Source of the DNA: Planctomycetota bacterium
GTDB taxonomy: Bacteria; Planctomycetota; UBA11346
NCBI GenBank assembly: GCA_013816645.1
Contig: JACDEC010000057.1
Location: forward strand, 1-10,766
Direction of reading: 5' to 3'
Length of the DNA: 10,766 nucleotides
Shown here: positions 1 through 7,500 of the stretch, one piece after another
Layout: the number at the start of each line of letters is the position of its first letter
Position numbering within the stretch: the stretch's first letter is position 1
Program-made: the position numbers and the translations under genes
The notes under the pieces: model-generated
What the model saw: only the letters and a program-made list of their open reading frames with translations
Told to the model about the DNA's origin: nothing
The model's database searches: none

Positions 1-1241
1 TCAGCGAGCAGGTTGGCGACGATGGTGTGGGCGTCGATCGTCCCGAGGGTGCCGCCGCTGTTGAGGTCGGCCGAGAGGGTGGCGCCACCGTCGGACAGGT
101 TGACGGCCATGGTGCGCATGTCGGGGCGGAATCCGGCCTGGTCGTCGGAGAGGTCGCCCGGACGGGTGTCCTCCTCGATCGCGCTGCCCGGCGTCAGCCC
201 GAGTTTGACCAGGGCGTTGGCGGTCGCGGCGAGCAGCTCGGCCGGATCCTTGTAGCGTTTGGCCCGCTCCTTCTGCATGCAGGTCACGATGATCTCGTGG
301 CTGCGCTCCGAGATCTTCGGCCGCAGCAGGCGCACGTCGGGGATCGACGCGGTGCAGTGCTTGTGCAGGACCTCCTGGATGCGGCCGTCGTAGGGGGCCT
401 GCGCGGCGAGCGCGTAGTAGAGCACCGCGCCGAGCGCGTAGATGTCGCTGCGGATGTCGAGGTGCGGATCGGTGACGATCTGCTCGGGCGACATGTAGAG
501 CGGAGAGCCGACGATCGCGCCTTCCATGGTCAGCATGGTGCGGTTCTGCTCGGTCGATCGCGCGATACCGAAATCGGCGAGCTTGGCGCGGCCGTCCGAC
601 GACACGAAGATGTTGGCCGGCTTGATGTCGCGGTGGATGAGGTGGATGCGGTGCGCTTCGGCGAGACCGTCGACGACCTGGTAGAGGATGGCCAGGGCGA
701 GGCCTTCGTTGAGCCCGCCGCGCGATTCGACGAGATCTTTGAGGTCGCCGGAGTCGACGTACTCGAGGATCATGAACAGCGTGCCGTCGTCGCGCGCGCC
801 AGCGTCGAGGCAGCGCACCACCCCGCCGTGGGTCAGCTGCTGGGTGATCCTGGCCTCGCGTTCGAAGCGCTTGATGAATTCTTGGGCCTGGGTCGAACCG
901 GCGGCGACCGGCAGGTTGCCTTTGAGCGTCTTGATCACCACCAGCTCGTTCTTCGGCGAGCAGGCCAGCCAGACCGTGCCCATGCCGCCTTCGGCGAGGT
1001 GGGCGATGGGGATGTAGCCGCCACAGGGCGGCTCATCCTGCTTGGGCAGCAGCGTCTTCAGCTGGTTGGCGAGGTGACCGCTCAGGCCGTCGCCGCTGGT
1101 GATCCATTTGCGCAGGTCATCGACCGAGGCGATGCCCTTCTGCTTGGCCATTTCGCCGAGGCGCTCGCTGGGCACGCGGCTGAGTATGCGCCGCTTGCGA
1201 ACTGCTTGGATGAGGGCGTCGATCAGGATCTGGGGAGTCAT
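1..1241 (-). CDS. Hanks-type Ser/Thr protein kinase, 3' end beyond the left edge
   Basis: This gene reads from an ATG at 1241 leftwards through 413 complete codons with no stop, so the C-terminus is outside the window. It is a cytoplasmic-type protein kinase transferring ATP gamma-phosphate to Ser/Thr of unknown targets. Visible motifs: glycine loop AEGGMGTVWLA (about 83-93), ATP-binding Lys104 in VVIK, helix-C Glu129 in FEREA, catalytic loop HRDIKPANIF (203-212, Asp205), DFG at 223-225, activation-segment end GSPLYMSPEQ (245-254), and subdomain IX DIRSDIYALG (262-271). The kinase domain spans about 76-341. Arg204 before the catalytic Asp makes it an RD kinase, probably activated by phosphorylation in the loop that includes Thr235 and Thr238. 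Residues 1-70 are a basic, mostly helical-looking leader I do not recognise. Residues after about 345 are a polar Gly/Asp/Thr-rich linker, and no membrane segment is seen before the edge. No clear Shine-Dalgarno precedes the ATG. In-frame ATGs at 1361, 1394 and 1415 would add sequence without coding character. Family is certain; substrate is unknown. Confidence 0.95.
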   Translation of the reverse strand, partial: MTPQILIDALIQAVRKRRILSRVPSERLGEMAKQKGIASVDDLRKWITSGDGLSGHLANQLKTLLPKQDEPPCGGYIPIAHLAEGGMGTVWLACSPKNELVVIKTLKGNLPVAAGSTQAQEFIKRFEREARITQQLTHGGVVRCLDAGARDDGTLFMILEYVDSGDLKDLVESRGGLNEGLALAILYQVVDGLAEAHRIHLIHRDIKPANIFVSSDGRAKLADFGIARSTEQNRTMLTMEGAIVGSPLYMSPEQIVTDPHLDIRSDIYALGAVLYYALAAQAPYDGRIQEVLHKHCTASIPDVRLLRPKISERSHEIIVTCMQKERAKRYKDPAELLAATANALVKLGLTPGSAIEEDTRPGDLSDDQAGFRPDMRTMAVNLSDGGATLSADLNSGGTLGTIDAHTIVANLLA

Positions 1242-1322
1242 CGGCAGGGCTCGCGGGAGTGACGCGACTCCTTGTAGGCTACGGACCTTGGCCCGCCACA
1301 CCCCCGGCGACGAGCGCTCGTA

Positions 1323-1338
1323 ATGTTGCAGATGTTGC
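1323..1338. repeat. Short direct repeat ATGTTGC x2
   Basis: The heptamer ATGTTGC occurs at 1323-1329 and again at 1332-1338, giving a 9-base period. It is relatively AT-rich against its surroundings and lies in the upstream region between the divergent genes, about 80-100 bases from the kinase start. A direct-repeat binding site for a regulator is possible, but chance is also possible for so short a repeat. Confidence 0.3.
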
Positions 1339-1420
1339 GAGCCAGCCAGCACTCGCCGCATTGCCGGCGACTTGGCGGTCCGTAAGACCGGCATGTCCTT
1401 CTGGCCCCGATTCATGGTAT

Positions 1421-1438
1421 GTTCAAGCGACCTTGAAC
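1421..1438. promoter_or_regulatory. Perfect palindrome GTTCAAG-N4-CTTGAAC, candidate operator
   Basis: Seven-base arms GTTCAAG (1421-1427) and CTTGAAC (1432-1438) are exact reverse complements separated by CGAC. The site ends 33 bases before the ATG of the giant protein and overlaps the best -10-like element (TATGTT, 1418-1423). A dimeric helix-turn-helix repressor bound here would block that promoter. It could instead act as a small hairpin in the 5' leader. There is no following T-run, so a terminator is unlikely. The symmetry is directly seen; the regulatory role is inferred. Confidence 0.45.
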
Positions 1439-1471
1439 AGCCCTCACTGCTGACTCCGGAAATCGCCTGTG

Positions 1472-1549
1472 ATGTGCATCGGACCCACCCAAGCCCGTAT
1501 CGTCATCCTATTGTTGGCATGTTGCCTGGTCGCGCCCTGCGGGTGGGCT
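1472..1549 (+). other. N-terminal signal peptide of the giant protein
   Basis: Residues 1-26 show a short n-region ending in Arg9, a hydrophobic stretch from Ile10 to about Ala21, and a likely signal peptidase I site after CGWA, with the mature protein starting ASNDNF. Cysteines at 17, 18 and 23 create a possible lipobox (LLAC, 14-17). Cleavage there would leave only about seven hydrophobic residues before the cysteine, so the type I reading is preferred. Export across the inner membrane is well supported; the final location is not. Confidence 0.8.
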
Positions 1550-4500
1550 GCGTCCAACGACAACTTCGCAAACGCGACGCCAGTACCGACGATCCTGCCG
1601 CAGACGTTCCTCGCCAGCGATAACACCGGATTCACCCGCGAGCCTGGCGAACCGACATTCGCCAGCGGTGCTCACACCGCCTGGTGGAAGTGGACCCCGA
1701 CCTCGTCGGCGCGCGTCGCGGTGTCGACCAAGGGTTCGGGCTATGACACCGTGCTGGCGGTGTACACCGGCTATTCGGTGGCTTCGCTCACCCAGGTATC
1801 GCTGAATGATGAATACAGCGACGGCGTCCAACTCGGCGACCCCGTCCCTGGCGGTACGACGAGTTTCCTGAGCTTCGATGCCGTCGCCGGCACCACCTAC
1901 TTCTTCGTCGTCGATGCGTATTACCCCGATGGGGGAACGCTCAATCAGGGGGCCACTAAGGTATCGCTGCAGGTGGTCCCGACAGTCTCGGTCACGGTGG
2001 CCGGCACGGCCGCCGAGCCGGCCACGGCGTCCACCGTCACTTTCTCGCTGTCCAGCACCTTGGTCGATCAGATCCGACTGAACACGGCGATCGGTGGTTC
2101 GGCGATCGGCGGCAGCGACTACGCCACGCTGGCGACCAACCTGATCATCAATGCGAGCGCCACTTCGGCCTCCTATACCATTGCGCCGATCGACGATGTG
2201 CTCGCCGAGGGACCGGAAAGCGTGACGGTCGCGCTCAAGCCGTCGACCACCACCATGCAGTCCTATCGATTGGGCGCGACCCTGGTCCAGGCGACCGCCC
2301 AGATCAACGACAACGAGGGTTCGATCATCTACGTCGACGCCGGCGCGCTAGCCGGCTCGAACAACGGCACCTCCTGGGCCAACGCCTACACCAGCCTGCA
2401 GTCGGCGCTCACCGCGGCGGTCGCCAACACCCAGATCTGGGTCAAGGCCGGCACCTACAAGCCGACCACCGGCGTCGACCGCACGCTGACCTTCACCTTG
2501 AAGAATGGCGTGGCGGTGCTCGGTGGCTTCGCCGGAGGCGAGACCCGCAGCGATCAGCGCGATTGGGTCAAGAGCCAGACCGTCCTCAGCGGCGACATCA
2601 ACGTCGGCGGCACCGCTACCGACAACAGCTACCGCGTGGTCGTCGGCGTGACCGGCGCCACGCTCGACGGCTTCACGGTGCGTGACGGCTACGGCGACAA
2701 TGGTGCCGCAGCGAATACGCGTAACGGCGGCGGCCTGCAACTGCTCAATGCTGCGGCGCCGCTGGTGCGCCATTGCGTGTTCACCGCAAATTTCGCCAAC
2801 TTCGGCGGCGCGGTCTCGACCTATAACGAACTCAATATCGCGTTGGCCGTCGCCCCGGTGTTCGAGCGCTGCGTCTTCGCCGGCAATTCGGCGGCGAGCC
2901 AGGGCGGTGCCGTGTATCACAGCTTGACCACGCCGGTGACGGCCTCCGCCACCTTCGACAGTTGCGTGTTCGCCGGCAACACCTGCAGCACGGGCTCGGG
3001 CGGAGCGATCTATTTCGGTACGGCGACCGCGGCAATCCGCGGCTGCACATTCGTCGGTAACAGCGCCACCACCGGCGGCGCGATCGCGTACGATAACTCC
3101 AACGCCACCTTCTCGATGACCCTGGTCAACTGCGTGCTCAGCGGCAACTCCGCGACCACTGGACCGCAGTACAACGCCACCGGAACGGTGTCGCCATCGG
3201 CGAACAATTGCAGCGTCGCCGGCTCCTGGACCCATGGCGGCACCGGGAACGTCGACGTCGCGCCATCGTTCGCGAGCTCAGGCGACGGTGATGGCGCCGA
3301 CAATCTCTGGATGAGCGCTGATGACGGCCTGGTGCCGCTCGCGGGCAGTCAGTTGATCAACCGCGGTACGGCGACCAACGCCCCGATCATCGACCTCCTC
3401 GGCCGAGCGCGCCCGCAGAATACCAATCACGACCTCGGAGCCTACGAGCGCGTGGCGTTGAGCAGTTCGATCGCCGCGAGCACGGTGATCTACGTGGATG
3501 ATGGCGCGGTCGGCGCCAATACCGGCGGCACCTGGACCGACGCGTACCGCGACCTGCAAGCCGCGCTGGCGGCCTCCTTGAGCGGCGATCAGATCTGGGT
3601 CGCCTCCGGGCTCTACAAGACGACGTCCGGCACGGACCGCACGATCTCATTCACCCTCAAGCCGGGCGTGGCCGTCTACGGCGGTTTCGCGGGCAGCGAG
3701 ACCGCGCTCAGCCAGCGCAATTGGCTGGTGAACGAGACCGAGCTCAACGGCAACATCAACGCCGTCGGTTCGACCACGGACAATTCCTACCATGTGGTGC
3801 GCGTCGACTCCGCCGGCTCCACGCCGACCCTCGATGGCGTCACCATCCGCGGAGGCACCTGCGACGGGGCCTATCCCAACAACGTCGGTGGCGGTGTTTT
3901 CGTCAATAGTTCCACCGCGGGCCTCATCCTGCGCAACAGCCAGGTCCGCGCCAACCAAGGCGCGTTCGGCACCGGCATTTTCGCTCTCAGCACCCTCACC
4001 GCGAGCGCCTCGGTCATCGAGGGCAACATCGGCACGTCGAATGGAGGCGGCTTCTACACCGAAGGCGGGTCTCATTCCTTCATCAACTGCCTATTCGCCG
4101 GCAATAGCAGTTCGAGCTCGGGTGGTGGCGCGGCTATTTTCTCCGGCACCACGACCTTCACCAACTGCACCATCCGTGGCAATAACGCCAGCACGGGCGG
4201 GGCCATCGCCATCGTCACCGCGAGCGGCAACAGCATCGTGCGCAATTCGATCGTCCACGGCAATACCGCCACCACCACCCCGGGCATTTCGGCGGGCAGC
4301 GGTTCGGTGACCGTCAATTACAGCCACGTCCAGGGTGGTTATGTTGGGACCAGCAACTTCGACAGCACCATCGCCGTGAACGACCCGAAGTTCGTCAATA
4401 CCGCCGACCTCGACGGCCCTGACAATCGCTACCTCAGCTTCGACGATGGATTGCGCCTGCGCGCGGACAGTCCGTGCGCCAACACCGCGGAATCCGCCAC

Positions 4501-7500
4501 GTCGCCTTCCACCGACGCGACCAATATGAACCGTCCGCTCGGCGGAAGTTACGATCGCGGCGCCTATGAAGGCAAGGTAGGCGTGGCCTCGTTCACCCTG
4601 GCCACCAGCAGCGGCCCGGAGGAGACGGCCTCGCAATTCATCGCGGTCAATCTGAGCAACGCTTCGGACCAGACCGTCAAGGTCGCCTACACCGTCACCG
4701 GCGGTACCGCGAGCGGCGGCCTCGACTATACGCTCGCCTCGGGGCAGCTGAGCTTTGGCGCGGGCACGGTGAGCCAGAGCCTCCTGCTGTCGCTGATCAA
4801 CGACAGCATCGACGACGACAACGAGACCGTCGTCATCACTCTGACGGCCGCGGACAACTGCATCCTGGGAACCACCACCAGCCATACCTTCACCATCACC
4901 GACCCTGCCGATATCCGCGGCGTGACGATCGCGCCGGCGACCGCTGCGGCGACGCCATTGATCACCACCGAGTCCGGCGGCACCGCCAGCTTCACCGTGC
5001 AGCTGAATACCCAGCCGTTGGCCAACGTGACCTTCGGCCTGGTGTCGTCGAACACGGGCGAGGGCACGGTCTCCCCCGCGAGCCTGACCTTCACGCCGGC
5101 GAATTGGTATGTGGTGCAGACGGTCACTGTGACCGGCGTCGATCTCGAAGACGTCGACGACACCGACATCAGCTACCAGATCGTACCGGGCGCGGCATCG
5201 GGGGGTGATTACACCGGCATCATCCCGGCTCCTGTCTTCATGGAGAACAAGGACAACGACGTCGCCGGCTTCCAGGTCACCCCGGTGTCCGGGCTGTCGG
5301 TGGCCGAGAATGGCGGCACAGCCACGTTCCGGGTGCTCTTGACCAGTCGGCCCACCTCGGGAGTGACCATCAGCCTCACCAGCGGAACCGGCGGTACGGT
5401 GGCGCCGACCTCGCTGTCGTTCACCAACGGCGTCGGCAGCAACTGGAATGTGCCCCAGATCGTCACGGTCACCGGCGTCAACGACGACATCGACGACGGC
5501 AACGTCAACTTCACCATCACCACCTCCAACTCGGTCAGCACCGACGTCAACTATGATGCCAAGCCGGTGCCCGACGTCGTGGTGGTCAATGTCGATGACG
5601 ACGCTGCCGGCGTCCTGGTGACCGCCGGCGCATTGGCGCTCAGCGAAGGCGGCGGCTCCGGCAGCTACACCTTGCGGCTGACGTCGCAGCCGGCGGCCAC
5701 GGTCACCATCTCGGTCCGGACCGACGACGGTCAGTGCCAGGTCGACACCAACGCGGGCGTGGCCGACTTCCAGACCACGCTCAGCTTCAGCAGCTCGGAT
5801 TGGAGCAGTCCGAAGACCGTGACCGTGCTGGCCCGCGCGGACGATGCCGTGGAGGGGCCCCATACCGGGCGGATCACCCACATCCTCGATGGGGTCGATG
5901 CGCTCTATCCCATCAACATGCCGTCGTCGGCGGTGATCGTGACGATCTCCGACAACAACAGTGCTGGCGTCATCATCCAGCAGAGCGGCGGCTCCACCGC
6001 GGTTTCGGAAGTCACGCCAGCCGTCAGCGATACCTACACCGTGAAGCTCGCCAGTCGGCCGCGGGTCATCCCCGAACTGGTCGAGGATCTCGTCTCCGGC
6101 ATCGTCGGGACCAGCCCGGTCAGTTCCTCGCCGAGCGGTTTCGTCGAGCTCGCTGGCATGGTGTACTTCAGCGCCTCGACCGTCGCCAACGGCACGGAAC
6201 TCTGGCGCAGCAACGGCGTCGTGACCGAACTGGTCAAGGACATCGCGCCGGGCAGCGCCAGCAGCATTCCGACGCGTTTGACGGTGGTGGGATCCAGCCT
6301 GTTCTTCGTCGCCAACGACGGGGTCTTCGGATCCGAGCTGTGGATCAGCGACGGAACCGAGCCAGGGACCATGCTGGTGCGCGACCTGCGTCCCGGAACC
6401 TCCAGCGCTTCGCCAGTCAATCTCACCGCATTCGGCGCCCGGGTCGCGTTCCATGCCAACGACGGTTCGACGGGATCGGAGTTGTGGATTTCGGACGGCA
6501 CCTACGCGGGCACCAATCAGGTGCGCGATATCCGCGTCGGCTCGGGTTCGGGCGTGACCACTATCAGCGGGATGGTGGCCATGGGCGGCCGGCTCTACTT
6601 CGCCGGCACCGACGGCACCACTGGCTTCGAGCTCTACGCCAGCGATGGCACCAGCTTCGGCACCACCCTGGTGGCGGACATCTATGCTGGGTCCACTGGT
6701 TCGACTCCGCGCCAAATGGTCAGCACTGGCAGCCAGGTCATCTTCGCTGCGACGACCGCGCTCGCCGGGCAGGAGATCTGGGCGAGCGACGGGATCAGCG
6801 CCGGCACCATCCAGTTGGCCAACATCATGGCGGGCAGTACGAGCAGCGCGCCGGGGAACCTCACCTTCTCCAATGGCCTGGTCTACTTCTCGGCGACCAG
6901 CTCGACCGAAGGCACCGAACTGTGGGTCACCAATGGCACCCCCGCTGGGACCATCTCGATGGGCGACCTCTATCCCGGCCTCACCGGCTCCAGTCCCGGC
7001 TCCTTCGCGGCGGTGCCCGCGGGCATGGTGTTCGCCGCCGATGACGCCAGCGCCGGACGCGAGCTCTGGCTCAGCAACGGAACAATTGGCGGCACCAGCC
7101 GCCTGCTCGACATCGAGCCTGGCATAGGCGGCAGCAATCCCGCCAATATCATATTCGCTTTTGATGGCAGAGTCTACTTCAGTGCCTACACCACGGCGGC
7201 GGGCTACGAGCCGTACCGCTCCGATGGTTCGGTCCTCGGGACGACGATGCTCGCCGACCTCCAGCCCGGGCCCGCGTCGAGCTCATCGGCGAATTTCCGG
7301 TCCATTTCCGGCGGCATGGTCTTCCTCAGCGCTTTCGGTCCGCAGGGTTTCGAGCCGTACCGTGGCGAGACCGGCAGCCTGGCGCTGGTCGCGGACATCG
7401 AGCCGAGCGCGCCCGCCATTGCCGCATCCGGCGCTCCGCAGTCTGCGGCATCCGCGGGCGGCTCGCTGTGGCTGAGCGCGTCCGCGTCCGGGACCGGCCA

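Larger units (their letters stand above)
1242..1471. promoter_or_regulatory. Shared upstream region between divergent kinase and giant-protein genes
   Basis: About 230 bases separate the two divergent starts, so promoters for both genes should lie here. No textbook -35/-10 pair is obvious. The best candidate on the plus strand is TGGTATGTT at 1415-1423, which resembles an extended -10 element with a poor -35 (TGTCCT, 1394-1399, 18 bases upstream). It overlaps the left arm of the palindrome at 1421-1438. A weaker hairpin, CGGTC-CGTAA-GACCG at 1376-1390, has only a 5-bp stem and no T-run, so it is not called a terminator. An in-frame stop at 1451-1453 confirms that the giant protein cannot begin upstream of it. 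Promoter calls here are inference only. Confidence 0.5.

Noticed and set aside
27..1262. 411-codon open frame on the plus strand
   Set aside because: Opposite the kinase, whose frame has every catalytic motif. The plus-strand product has only shadow composition.
1376..1390. Hairpin CGGTC-CGTAA-GACCG as a terminator
   Set aside because: The stem is only five base pairs, there is no T-run on either side, and no gene ends nearby.
1242..1415. Upstream in-frame starts for the kinase at 1361, 1394 and 1415
   Set aside because: The frame stays open, but the added residues have no coding character, no ribosome binding site precedes these ATGs, and the extension would cover the shared regulatory region.
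1514..1525. Lipobox LLAC making the giant protein a lipoprotein
   Set aside because: The hydrophobic stretch before Cys17 would be only about seven residues, and a better signal peptidase I site follows at residue 26.
2348..3235. 295-codon open frame on the minus strand
   Set aside because: Opposite beta-helix module 1, with Arg/Gly/Ala/Val-rich composition and no recognisable motif.
4091..6715. 874-codon open frame on the minus strand
   Set aside because: It lies wholly opposite the giant gene, its protein is a low-complexity Arg/Gly/Asp/His/Val mixture without domains, and such frames are expected opposite GC-rich genes with few T/A-rich codons. The plus frame has clear domain motifs throughout.
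5734..7044. 436-codon open frame on the plus strand in another frame
   Set aside because: It overlaps the giant gene out of frame and is rich in Arg/His/Gln, typical of a +1 shadow. The main frame is continuous through the whole stretch.
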